Assembly: GCA_910579465.1 (NCBI GenBank)
Contig: CAJTUB010000005.1
Coordinates: 1-64,000 of the forward strand
DNA length: 64,000 nucleotides
Reading direction: 5' to 3'
Source: an uncultured Lachnospiraceae bacterium
Lineage (GTDB): Bacteria > Bacillota > Clostridia > Lachnospirales > Lachnospiraceae
Part shown: positions 44,601 through 53,134 of the stretch, one piece after another
Numbering within the stretch: position 1 is the stretch's first letter
How the letters are laid out: the number at the start of each line of letters is the position of its first letter
Notes under the pieces: model-generated
The model's database searches: none
What the model saw: only the letters and a program-made list of their open reading frames with translations
Told to the model about the DNA's origin: nothing
Made by a program: the position numbers and the translations under genes

Positions 44601-45272
44601 ACCCGGCTTCGGTGTTGCAGACGGCTTCGGTGTCGCGGACGGCTTTGGCGTTGCTGTCGGAATCGTGCCGTTTAATGTCACATATGGTGCATAGGCATAG
44701 CCTGTCTTTACCGTTCCGCCCGACTGGTAACTCACTCTGTACCACTTCTCCGAATCGGCATAGGTCTGACCGGTTACCGTAACGGAAGCTCCGCTTTTCA
44801 GCGTATCAAGAATAAGACCGGACATCCCGGCACTCTGCCTGATATTCAGTTCGCTTACCCAGATTCTTGCCGGAACCGAAAATTCTGAAGCCAGTGTCCC
44901 GCCGGAAGGCTGCGGGGTCGGCGTCGGCGTCTTCGCCGGTCCTGCCTCTACGGTAATATACTTCCCGCTGACGTATCCTTCTACCTTCCTGCCCGCAAAG
45001 GTCGCCGTGACGCGGTACCAGCCGTCCTTCTCCCCCAGGATTTCTACCTCTGTATTCCTGATCAGATAGACCTCCTGCCCATCCACGGTCATCTTACTGT
45101 ATGTAGTACCGGGACCGCTCCGCACATAAAGGCTGGTTGCTGTTACCGTTCCTTTTTGTGCAGCATACGATACCACCGGCCGTAATACGGCGGCTTTCCC
45201 TATCAGAAGACTCATACATAATAACAGAACTATCCCTATGTGTCTCCTGCTAAATCGCCTTTGTACCTTCAT
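41694..45272 (-). CDS. Large secreted SH3b-repeat endo-beta-N-acetylglucosaminidase
   Basis: An 1192-residue autolysin-like protein. A signal peptide (about 1-38) is followed by about six or seven bacterial SH3 domains, each with LNVRSGAGT-like strands, joined by Thr/Pro-rich linkers such as ATPKPTATPKPT. The catalytic glucosaminidase (about 775-1050) contains HPNWIFKAHHTGLNWDEAV, YMDPRNFL, ATRVKQEVITG and YNFYNIGAYHS. A cadherin-like C-terminal module (about 1105-1192) resembles that of the next gene. The ATG at 45272 lies eight bases after AAAGGAG. It would cleave glycan strands while the SH3 domains hold the wall. Confidence 0.88.
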   Translation of the reverse strand: MKVQRRFSRRHIGIVLLLCMSLLIGKAAVLRPVVSYAAQKGTVTATSLYVRSGPGTTYSKMTVDGQEVYLIRNTEVEILGEKDGWYRVTATFAGRKVEGYVSGKYITVEAGPAKTPTPTPQPSGGTLASEFSVPARIWVSELNIRQSAGMSGLILDTLKSGASVTVTGQTYADSEKWYRVSYQSGGTVKTGYAYAPYVTLNGTIPTATPKPSATPKPSATPKPGPTPVPGENHYAAEFSVPATVIASVLNVRSGAGTGNSILTSLTYGASVTATGVSYAGSEVWYRISFNDNGTKKVGYVYGPYIALSRAVPTATPKPTATPKPTATPKPTATPKPSGVLSDYRIPATVIATRLNVRAQAGTDQEILAVLINTAKVTATGSCYVGADKWYCIEFELAGIKKTGYVFGEYLQLSSPEPTAEPVKTPTPSPSPTPRPTGTPEGKGYRLPAKVSATQLNLRKGPGTEHEVLTLLGQGDAVTVTGEEWKGADNWYQVEVNGLTGYVLSDYISLDYAVYPDAVLTKQVRLRSGASNSAAYVKDKAGAVAVLPADTAVSLTQEQTADGKKWFAISCEARGEKFSGYVQADAVRFVKTAAPTPSPTPTTGLTPAPTPTSVLTPTPGPTPEPSPTPTLSPTPGPAATPAAEAKENTAGKQEGWGKATHPNASSMVLKLLPKSGAGSVKITGSTNRAVTITSDTYLKLYGLYVDKDGNLYRHVGVTFYNNEYYGYVLEERITECEAPTPTPTPGTTYPWGTWEPTPTPGVSSDFELTLVQQGFPESYKPYLRILHNQHPNWIFKAHHTGLNWDEAVAQENIPGKNLIPNSSGIEWKSLEEGAYNWKTDSFIVYDGSTWVTASKAALEYYMDPRNFLDDKSVFQFEVLTYEPSYQNLEGVENILKYTPFYQTSYVYKNEYGEIHTIRYGETFLKAAEYSGVSPYHLATRVKQEVITGMSTVSNSVTGTVSGFEGLYNFYNIGAYHSTQAGGAIANGLKYAKYGSSTDHALNSASMIPWDNRYSAIVGGAYIIGSSYINRGQNTIYLQKFNMTSYYTYSHQYMANVVAPSSEGKKTAQAYTGAVDSPIVFSIPVYLGMPSSAAPTPAAQYNPNNYLAELSVQKVDGTKYQLTPSFDGASVYEYSLVVDKSTEVISIEALPVSRKAVVNGTGYFPLASGVNELSVCVFAENGSMREYKLYVARE

Positions 45273-45394
45273 CACATTCGCTCCTTTATACCGTACCTTA
45301 TCTCTTCTTGTCCTCTATATTTACTTTCATCCACATTTTGTAGTAGACCTCTTCCAGTATACCATACTAAGTATAAAATTACTATATGTCAGAT

Positions 45395-47257
45395 TCATGG
45401 CAGCTTCCGCTTCTTTCCCACCAGCACATTTGCTGCAATTCCAAGTCCTATCATCCCCCAGAACACCGGAGCAGTTACTACCATCGAATCATTGGAAATC
45501 CCTGAAATCATATAGCCGATGCTTCCGATAAAGGCAGCAACGCCAAAGCCCTCTTCTTTCGTCTCCAGTCTCCGGAAACAATACAGACGGAGAGACCAGA
45601 CCGCATACCAGACATAAAAAACCAGCAGACACACCAGGGAGAGTACCCCTGTCTGGACGCCCACCTGCAGATACATGCTGTGCGGCTTCGTCATAATCTG
45701 ATTTTCAAACCCATTTCTCCTCATTTGCAGATAATCCTCCTGCGGAAACTCTAACAGGAATGTATCCGGACCAGAGCCGAGGAACAAGTGCTCCGAAAGT
45801 AACGGCAGCGTACGGCTCCAGATATAGCCACGGTGGGAAAAGAAGCTCTGGCGGTTCTCAAACAAAAGAGACTCTGCCATCACCATATCCGATTCTTTCC
45901 CGAAATTAGTGATATACTGGTACTTTCCCTTACCTTCGTTATAAACAAACCTCCATTCCCCGGCGGCATAAATAGAAAAGCCAAGACGCTCCCCGAAAAA
46001 CACAGGAGCAATCCTTACCCCCTCCAAAGCCGGATGCTTGAAGAAAAACAGCTCCTCTCCCTCCTGCTTTTCCAGTGCAAACTGCTCTCCGGTTTCCCCG
46101 ATTGCATAAAACCCGTAGATTTCTCCTTCCGTGTAAAGCGAAACCTGCACCCGTATCTCATTAAACGTAAGCACGACCCCGTCTGCCGCAGTATACAGCT
46201 CTGTCAGACCCGTTTTTTTCACTACAGTTCCGTCTGTGGCAGTATACTCTGTCACATTCACGCTGTCAGCCGCAAATGCATTTTTTAAACGGTCGAAAAT
46301 CTCATTATCATTATAAGCATTGACAAGTAAAATAAGTGCCACCGCAAAATTGACCGCAGGAATTGTAAGATACCACCGCTTCAAAAAACCGCGGCTGCAA
46401 AACACCAGCGAAATGCAAAGAGTTACTACTGCCGCAATCAGCCCTGCCCTTGACCGGCTGGAAAGAAGCGCCACGGTTAAAAGGACACAGGCTGCCATGT
46501 ACCAGATGCGCCGCCACCTGTTCTTCTCAAAAAGCAAAAGCATGACAAGAAACGGAAGCACAAACGCCCCGAATACACCCAGATAGTTCGGATTGTAAAG
46601 CGTCGCATACGCCTGCTTGTCCCCGAATATAATTGTGAGCTTCCCGCCGATTGCCTGCAAAAACTCCTCTGTTGTTATCAGCTTCTGGACGAACTTTGTC
46701 GCCATAAAATCAAACCCGAGTCCCTGCAGGGCTCCAATCAGACCTATTACCATCGCGCCAAAGCAGATTGCATCCACGACTACCTGAAGCTCCATCTCGC
46801 TCTGCGCATACAGGAAAATGTAATACACTGCCAGAACATAAGAGAGCAGTACCCAGACCGTCTCAAACTGTTCATAACTTCCGTTAAAAGAAAATGCGCG
46901 GTTTACAGAAAAACATGCGGACAAAAATACCAGCACCCCATATGCGCCCAACGGAAGAAACAGCTTCAGGAAAGGCATCTTTCCCTTCTCCTTCCAGACC
47001 CGGAGCAGTACGCCGCCTGCCAGCACAAACAAAAGCACCGTTAATACCGCTGCCTTCGGCGCCAGAAAAAACTCATACATTTCTGCCGTATTTTCAAACC
47101 AAGGATACTGCTCCAGCCCTGTCCGGTATTTGTACTGCCTTACTACCAGCGGCACCAGTCCCACCATAAGCAGCACCGGAAGCATCCGCAGGAATGCTCC
47201 CTTATATCCCTCGCGCACAGTCCCCTGCCGCTTTTTATTATAATAATTTTTACTCAT
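45395..47257 (-). CDS. O-antigen ligase-like (WaaL/Wzy_C) membrane protein
   Basis: A 620-residue polytopic protein with about a dozen membrane segments. The ligase/polymerase signature lies in NPNYLGVFGAFVLPF, SRSRAGLIAAVV and the loop containing SHRGYIWSRTLPLL followed by GSGPDTF. A large extracytoplasmic insert (about 320-470) interrupts the usual ligase layout. It may attach or polymerise a surface polysaccharide or teichoic-type polymer. The ATG at 47257 is nine bases after AAAGGA; the one at 47263 is too close. Confidence 0.82.
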   Translation of the reverse strand: MSKNYYNKKRQGTVREGYKGAFLRMLPVLLMVGLVPLVVRQYKYRTGLEQYPWFENTAEMYEFFLAPKAAVLTVLLFVLAGGVLLRVWKEKGKMPFLKLFLPLGAYGVLVFLSACFSVNRAFSFNGSYEQFETVWVLLSYVLAVYYIFLYAQSEMELQVVVDAICFGAMVIGLIGALQGLGFDFMATKFVQKLITTEEFLQAIGGKLTIIFGDKQAYATLYNPNYLGVFGAFVLPFLVMLLLFEKNRWRRIWYMAACVLLTVALLSSRSRAGLIAAVVTLCISLVFCSRGFLKRWYLTIPAVNFAVALILLVNAYNDNEIFDRLKNAFAADSVNVTEYTATDGTVVKKTGLTELYTAADGVVLTFNEIRVQVSLYTEGEIYGFYAIGETGEQFALEKQEGEELFFFKHPALEGVRIAPVFFGERLGFSIYAAGEWRFVYNEGKGKYQYITNFGKESDMVMAESLLFENRQSFFSHRGYIWSRTLPLLSEHLFLGSGPDTFLLEFPQEDYLQMRRNGFENQIMTKPHSMYLQVGVQTGVLSLVCLLVFYVWYAVWSLRLYCFRRLETKEEGFGVAAFIGSIGYMISGISNDSMVVTAPVFWGMIGLGIAANVLVGKKRKLP

Positions 47258-47341
47258 CTTCATCGTTCCTTTATTTTTGTTAGGACATACGCCTTATTTA
47301 CCATTATACACACTTTCGGGATTTCTTCAAGCCCTGCGTGA

Positions 47342-47400
47342 TTTGAGTTTCCGCATTTTTTTGGCAGCCATGGAAATTTTCCGGACACCCTGCTGCCAGA
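47342..47400. repeat. Intergenic hairpin sequence shared with other sites in the window
   Basis: TTGAGTTTCCGCATTTTTT (from 47342) recurs on the minus strand near 60741-60760 and, imperfectly, at 60508 and 27668. It is followed by GGCAGC...GCTGCC, a 6-bp inverted repeat. The 280-base region upstream of the recombinase gene holds no other gene. Confidence 0.4.
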
Positions 47401-47545
47401 CAATCAAAATGCGTGCTTCCTGCCATACAGCCGAATGAAAATTTCTTCCCATGCACAGACTGGATATACAACCCCAAATTATGCTATCCTATTAACAATT
47501 TCGAAAGAAAGCTATTTTCTAATGATAATGTAAGGAGGCTTTACC

Positions 47546-48721
47546 ATGGCACTAATTTTATGTCCGGAATGCAGCCGCACGATTTCCGATAAGGCTCTTG
47601 CCTGTCCTGGCTGCGGCTATCCGATATCCTTTCCTACAGAACCTATGAAAAAACAGGAAACAAGAAAAACCGCTCCTGTAAAACAAAAACGCAGAAAACT
47701 GCCGAACGGCTATGGCAGCATAAAAAAGCTAAGCGGGAACCGCAGCCGCCCCTATGCCGCCTATCCTCCGGCTGCCGCCATCTCCGGAGACGGGACGCGC
47801 TCCACGCTTCCGGCCATCGGCTATTACAGCGACTGGCACTCTGCCTATGAGGCATTAAGCGGATACCACCGCTCCCCATACAATGTGAAGGCAAGGAACA
47901 GCACCTTCCGCGAGGTTTATGAGCTGTTTTATAAATCAAAATTTGAAGCGCCGCACAAGGCGCCTTCAATTTCATCCCGGTACGCCTACGAGAGTGCCTT
48001 CAAAAATTGTGCGCCTCTGCATCATATACGCTTTTTAGATATCCGCAGACAGGAAATGCAGGAAATCCTTGATAATTGCAGTCTGGGCTATTCCAGCATA
48101 TGCAATTTGAAAAAATTATTCGGGCAGATGTACCGGTTTGCGATAGAAAATGACATCATCGAAAAGGATTATGCCCGGTTTGTTACTATTAATCAGGAAA
48201 ATGACAACGAAAAAGGGGAACCTTTTTCGCAGGAAGAGCTTGACATTCTTTGGAATCACACCTCCATCCCTGCCGTACAGGTTATCCTGATTATGATTTA
48301 CAGCGGGTTCCGCATTAAAGCATTTGAAACCATTGAAATCAACACAAAAGAGCTTTACTTTAAGGGCGGCGTAAAAACTGCAGCAGGAAAGGGCAGGATT
48401 GTTCCAATTCATCCTGCCATCCAGAAGTTTGCCCTTGACTTTTACTGCAATTTCCCTCGCTTCAGGGTAGAAAACTTCCGTAAAACCTTTTTCTATCCTA
48501 CGTTAGCGCGTCTCGGCATTTCCGTTACCGCAAACGGCAAAAAGCATACACCGCATGACTGCAGACACACCTTTTCCTGGCTATGCGACAAATATCAGGT
48601 AGACGAACTATCCAAGCACCTCCTGATGGGACACAGCCTAGGGAGGGACGTTGAAAAATCAACCTACGGCCATCGCACCTATCAGGAGCTTTGCGCGGAA
48701 ATAAACAAAATAAAGATTTAG
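47546..48721 (+). CDS. Tyrosine recombinase with N-terminal zinc ribbon
   Basis: A 391-residue recombinase. Residues 6-23 form a zinc ribbon (Cys6, Cys9, Cys20, Cys23) and about 50-115 an AP2-like arm-binding domain. The core-binding region is about 118-215. The catalytic domain shows Arg256 (IYSGFRIKAF), a likely Lys277, His337 and Arg340 (HTPHDCRHTF), His363 (LLMGHSLG) and the nucleophile Tyr374 (EKSTYGHRTY). All key residues are present, so it should be active. GGAGG precedes the ATG. It stands alone, with no phage or conjugation genes, next to three versions of a surface-protein domain, which suggests it rearranges them. Confidence 0.92.
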   Translation: MALILCPECSRTISDKALACPGCGYPISFPTEPMKKQETRKTAPVKQKRRKLPNGYGSIKKLSGNRSRPYAAYPPAAAISGDGTRSTLPAIGYYSDWHSAYEALSGYHRSPYNVKARNSTFREVYELFYKSKFEAPHKAPSISSRYAYESAFKNCAPLHHIRFLDIRRQEMQEILDNCSLGYSSICNLKKLFGQMYRFAIENDIIEKDYARFVTINQENDNEKGEPFSQEELDILWNHTSIPAVQVILIMIYSGFRIKAFETIEINTKELYFKGGVKTAAGKGRIVPIHPAIQKFALDFYCNFPRFRVENFRKTFFYPTLARLGISVTANGKKHTPHDCRHTFSWLCDKYQVDELSKHLLMGHSLGRDVEKSTYGHRTYQELCAEINKIKI

Positions 48722-48724
48722 GCT

Positions 48725-48758
48725 GTGTTGCTAATATGTTGCCCAGCGTTAGCAACAC
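48725..48758. repeat. Perfect inverted repeat behind the recombinase gene
   Basis: GTGTTGCTAA (48725-48734) and TTAGCAACAC (48749-48758) form 10-bp arms around 14 bases, four bases after the recombinase stop. No T run follows, so it is a poor terminator. It could be a recombinase-binding site or a stabilising hairpin. Confidence 0.55.
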
Positions 48759-48855
48759 ATGCCCAAAACCCCGATTTCTTTTGCTTCATTCGATAAAAGA
48801 ATACTCTATTCGACAGTTATCGTCTTCTTTTTCCCCGGAGCACTTCTGTTTCCCT

Positions 48856-50883
48856 TATCAGTCCAGTAAGTATACTGCACAGACGGCAGTATCTGAGCCG
48901 GTAACGGTGACGCTTTCTGACGCTTCCTTCGAGGCTAAGCAGAATACCCTGACCAAGTTTACGATGAACTTTGGTGCTCCGGTGAAGGCTCTTACGGTGA
49001 ATGATGTTGAAGTAATCCGGTTACTGGAGGCTGGTTCCGCTGTTTATGAGTATCCGCAGGTAGTAAAGAGCGTGAAGCTTGCAGACAACGGTCTGAGTGC
49101 AACGGTTGAGATGTTTACAGGCTTCCAGAACAATGTAAACTATGTAATCAAGGTTAACGGCTTCGACGATTACACCATGACGGCTTCCGCAGGTGTTCCG
49201 GTAGCTATGACGATTTCTTCCAACGCAGACGCAGTTTCTCCGTTTGTAACGGCTGGTACTAATCAGAAACTGTATTACAAGCTGTACGATGCAAACAACG
49301 TAGATGTAACCACCGGCAATGAAACTGTTCTGTTCAATACAGAATCCTTTGCAACTGACGGTTCCTACTACGTAGCAGGCGACGTGATCTGGTTCATGAA
49401 GGCTGGTCTGAGTACGACGGTTGTTGCCGAATATCAAGGCAGATTTGAAAATGGCGTTCAGGTTGGCAAGGTATCTGCAAAGTTTGATTTTCACAGTGTA
49501 GACGCTGTTCCGGTTACCTTAAAGGGTGTTACCGATGCAACCGTTACTTCCTTTGGAAATGACAAGACCCTTTCCCTTCCGAAGAACGATGTTGCAACAT
49601 TAAAGGTTAAGGTTGCCAAGTCCCAGGGAGATGTGGTGGAAATTACAGCTAACAATCAGCTGATTGATGGTATTGGCAACATTACCTTTACGGATACTAC
49701 TCCTGATATTCTTGCAATTGATACGACTACCATGACTCTGGTTCCCCGCAATCAGGGCATTGCAAGCATTATTGTAAACCTCAAGACTATGGATGGCAAT
49801 GGTACTGAGGTTGAGACTCCGATTGGTGTTGTGACAATTACAGTAGTTGCTGAGCGTAGTCTTTCCACAGTTACCGTAGATAAACCTCTTGCAACGGTTG
49901 GTAGCGGCACAGATTTCTCGACAGAGGATATTAAGCTTATCGCTAAAGACCAGTATGGTAAGGAGGTAACCATCAACAGCGTTACCCTTACTGGTGTGAA
50001 TGAAGCGGCAAACAATGTAATCTCAGGTGTTACATGGAATCCGGATCTCGATGATCCGAAGCTTATTAGGTTAAATGGCGATATGTTAAGTGGAGCGCTT
50101 GGTACTGCTAAGGCTATCCAGCTGACCTACAGGGCTAAGGTAAATAACTCCAAGGAAGTCAGTTTCTCTGTCTTAGTTAAGACAGTGGATGAGACGCAAA
50201 ATAGCTTTGTCAGCATTGAGACCACTGGCGGCTTTGGTGAGATAGCAAGAACGGTAGATTCCAGGAATGCGAAGTCTGTAACCTTTACCGCATATGTAAC
50301 GAACAACGGTATCAAGGTTAGAACGCAGGAAGTTGCTAAATACCCGGCTAACATAGCTAACGCAACTCCGGGCAGCTATTATTTCAAGGTTCTGAAGAAT
50401 GGCGAGGATGTTACTAGCAAAGTAATTGATACCGGTACCGGTGCAACCATTAATTTCAGCAGCCTTGATCCAGTAAACAATGGCGCAGTATCCGGTTCCG
50501 CAGTTAAGTATGACTTAGGTGCAGGCGGCTATGAATTCAGGCTGTTCCAGTATATGGAACTTTCCAACGGAGCAAAGGCGATGGTTCCGCAGCGGTCTGT
50601 AAGCGGCGTTACGACCTGTAATACCGGTTCCTATACCATGGTTGCAAAAGTTAAGAACGAAGTAAGTGTTGTATCTCAGAGCAGCATCCGTGACTGCTTC
50701 AAATTTAATAACACAAAGGGCAGCGATGCCGGAGCTACTCCTTATTTCGTAAACTATGAAAATGATGCTACAGGTACTGTATATGTTAAGTCTGTTACAT
50801 TCTATGACGAGATAGCACCTGGCGAGTATGCACCGTACACGGTAAACATGCAGGGTAAGGAGGCTGTTATATATAAGCGCTAG
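48856..50883 (+). CDS. Silent cassette A: variable region of the S-layer-like protein, without start signals
   Basis: The frame from Tyr (TAT at 48856) to TAG at 50883 codes for 675 residues collinear with residues 219-886 of the complete protein encoded at 53135-55795: QSSKYTAQTAVSEPVTVTLSD, KSVKLADNGLSATVEMF, FDFHSVDAVPVTLKGVTDAT and so on to FYDEIAPGEYAPYTVN. It diverges strongly in the middle and C-terminal parts. It has no promoter, ribosome site, signal peptide or constant domain; the frame runs open to 48691 but that stretch overlaps the recombinase gene and looks non-coding. It lies inverted to the complete gene and begins at the core TCAGTCCAGTAA. Confidence 0.8.
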   Translation, partial: YQSSKYTAQTAVSEPVTVTLSDASFEAKQNTLTKFTMNFGAPVKALTVNDVEVIRLLEAGSAVYEYPQVVKSVKLADNGLSATVEMFTGFQNNVNYVIKVNGFDDYTMTASAGVPVAMTISSNADAVSPFVTAGTNQKLYYKLYDANNVDVTTGNETVLFNTESFATDGSYYVAGDVIWFMKAGLSTTVVAEYQGRFENGVQVGKVSAKFDFHSVDAVPVTLKGVTDATVTSFGNDKTLSLPKNDVATLKVKVAKSQGDVVEITANNQLIDGIGNITFTDTTPDILAIDTTTMTLVPRNQGIASIIVNLKTMDGNGTEVETPIGVVTITVVAERSLSTVTVDKPLATVGSGTDFSTEDIKLIAKDQYGKEVTINSVTLTGVNEAANNVISGVTWNPDLDDPKLIRLNGDMLSGALGTAKAIQLTYRAKVNNSKEVSFSVLVKTVDETQNSFVSIETTGGFGEIARTVDSRNAKSVTFTAYVTNNGIKVRTQEVAKYPANIANATPGSYYFKVLKNGEDVTSKVIDTGTGATINFSSLDPVNNGAVSGSAVKYDLGAGGYEFRLFQYMELSNGAKAMVPQRSVSGVTTCNTGSYTMVAKVKNEVSVVSQSSIRDCFKFNNTKGSDAGATPYFVNYENDATGTVYVKSVTFYDEIAPGEYAPYTVNMQGKEAVIYKR
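48858..48869 (+). repeat. Recombination core site, copy at cassette A
   Basis: TCAGTCCAGTAA, preceded by TTA and followed by GTA, marks the start of homology between cassette A and the complete gene. Codon phase is T-CAG-TCC-AGT-AA, as in the other two copies. Confidence 0.65.
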
Positions 50884-50902
50884 TTTTTGAACTTGCTTGA
50901 CC

Positions 50903-50934
50903 AAACACCCCGGCGGGAAATCGCCGGGGTGTTT
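50903..50934. terminator. Terminator between convergent cassettes A and B
   Basis: A perfect 13-bp stem AAACACCCCGGCG / CGCCGGGGTGTTT with a six-base loop is followed by GTTTC. It lies 19 bases after the cassette A stop and beyond the end of cassette B on the other strand. Confidence 0.85.
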
Positions 50935-50954
50935 GTTTCAAATAGTATTAAAGA

Positions 50955-53062
50955 TTATTGACCTACTGGCCTATTTATCTTTAAAGATGTTCCAATGTTT
51001 ACAGTATACGGTGCATATACGCCGCTGCCATTGCCTACTTCATCTCATCATAGAAGGTAATGGACTTAACATATACATAATCCGTTGCCGGACTCATTTG
51101 TACATAATAGTCAGGACCTGTATTTCCGTTCTTTGTATTCTTGATATCAAAGCACTTACGAACTTCCTCTGCATTTGGAGCATCAACACTATCCTTAATC
51201 TTAATTGCCTGAGAATAGGAACCGGTATTGCAAGTTGTAGCGCCAGTTGAAGACTGCTGCTGAACAAGTACCTTTCTACCATTAGACTCGATGCACTGGT
51301 AAAGTGTAAATACATAATTGCCTGCACCTACTTTGTCGTAGGATACTGCACTACCAGTTACTGCTCCATTCATTATCGTCTTGGTAGAAGAGAAGTTAAT
51401 CTTTACGGCACTACCACTGGCTGCACTTACTAACTCTACAAGAGGTGCTCCATTTTCATCTGTTGCATTGGTAATATCTTCGCCATTTTTGAAAACCTTG
51501 AAGTAATAGTTCGTTACTACTGCACCATTTTGAACATCAGCTGGATATTTTCCAAGAAGCCTCTGACCAATCTTAATACCATTGTTCATCTGGAATACAG
51601 TAAAGGTTACAGACTTCGCATCCTTGGAATCCAACGTTCTTGCTACATCACCAAATTTACCACTAGTAACTTCAATACTGTTATAATCAGCCTTAGGATT
51701 GTTTGTCTGGTTCTTAACCAATACAGCAAAGGTTACTTCCTTAGACCAGTTAACCTTCGCCTTGAAAGTAAGCTGAATTGCATTAGACTTAACAGGAATG
51801 AAGTCCTTTAATATATCACCGTGTAACACGATTTCCTCTGCAACATCATCCCATTCAACGCCGCCAGCTGCATATGCAGCGTTTGCTGTATCATTTGCAC
51901 CACTGATAGTAACATTAGTAATATCCACTTTTACACCGTACTGGTCCTTTGTGACAAGCTTAACTGTCTCTCTTGTGTAACCTGGTTCAGTACCAACTGT
52001 TGCAAGCGGCTTATCTACAGTTACAGCAGAAAGAGCACGCGGAGCAGTTACAGTGATTGTTACTACACCAACCGGAGTATATACCGGCTGATTCTCACTA
52101 TTCCTTGTCTGAAGGTTTACAATTACAGTTGCAGTTCCCTGCTTAAAGAGAACCAGAGTCAAATCAGGCTTGTTGATGGCAAGAACATCCGGAGTAGTCT
52201 CCTCAAAGGTAATGTAAGCACCCTCCATAGCTTGAAGTTCCTGCTCATTTGCTTTAATCAGTTCCGGATTACCACCCTTAGAAGTAGCAACCTTAACCTC
52301 TAACTTTGCATTCTTAGTACCCATCGGAACGGAAAGAGTCTTTCCATTGTCCCAGCCATTAACGGTTGCGTCAGTAACCCCCTTTAAGGTAACCGGAGCA
52401 GCACTTACACTGTGGAAATCAAACTTTGTAGTTATATTGCCAACCTGGATACCGTTCTCAAATCTGCCGCTCTGATACTCAGCTATAACAACAGCGCTAG
52501 CACCCGGATCCTTGAACCAGATCTTGTCACCTGCTACATAGTAGGAACCATCAGTGGAGTAGGACTCCGAGTTGAACAGAACCGTTGCACCACCAACCTC
52601 GGTAGAGCCAACTTCTACGTTATTTGCATCGTACAGCTTATAGTAGAGCTGAGCTTCTGCACCAGCCGTTACGAACGGAGAAACAGCATCTCTGTTAGAA
52701 GAAATCACCATGGATACCGGAACACCTGCGGAAGCCGTCATGGTGTAATCATCAAAGCCGTTAGCCTTGATTACATAGTTTACGTTGTTCTGGAAATTGG
52801 AGAACAGCTCAACCGTTGCGCTGAGTCCGTTGTCTGCAAGCTTAACGCTCTTTACAACCTGCGGATACTCATAAACAGCAGAACCTGCCTCAACCAGTCT
52901 GATTACTTCGATATCATTCGTCGTAAGAGACTTAACCGGAGCACCGAAATTCATCGTGAACTTGGTCAGGGTATTCTGTGCAACCTCGAAGGAAGCATCA
53001 GAAAGAGTTACAGTAACCGGCTCGGAAGTAGCGGTCGGCTGGGAGTATTTACTGGACTGACA
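50955..53062 (-). pseudogene. Silent cassette B: variable region of the S-layer-like protein, truncated by a 5-bp duplication
   Basis: From QSSKYSQPTATSEPVTVTL at 53060 the minus strand encodes about 675 residues homologous to the complete protein's variable region. The frame ends prematurely at 51035. Just before, GATGA occurs twice in tandem (about 51044-51053); removing one copy restores VGNGSGVYAPYTVNIGTSLK and a stop at 50955, matching the ends of the other copies. No promoter, ribosome site or signal sequence is present; the upstream side is the terminator of the complete gene. The first 399 bases are identical by eye to the complete gene. Confidence 0.8.
53049..53060 (-). repeat. Recombination core site, copy at cassette B
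   Basis: TCAGTCCAGTAA read on the minus strand. Homology to the complete gene starts exactly here; upstream is the T run of a terminator (TTTTTTG) instead of the coding sequence found in the complete gene. Confidence 0.65.
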
Positions 53063-53069
53063 AAAAACA

Positions 53070-53099
53070 AAGGCCCCTGCGGTTTCCCGCAGGGGCCTT
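53070..53099 (-). terminator. Terminator of the expressed S-layer-like gene
   Basis: A perfect 13-bp stem AAGGCCCCTGCGG / CCGCAGGGGCCTT with a four-base loop is followed on the minus strand by TGTTTTTTG. It lies 35 bases after the stop of the complete gene and nine bases before the cassette B core site, so it blocks read-through into cassette B. Confidence 0.9.
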
Positions 53100-53134
53100 C
53101 TTTCAAGTAGTATCAAAGAATTACTTCTTCAAAA

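Noticed and set aside
48691..48855. ATG-initiated upstream extension of cassette A
   Set aside because: It overlaps the recombinase 3' end, has no ribosome site and no signal peptide, and its composition is not protein-like. Only the last few codons (CFPYQSS) resemble the complete gene.
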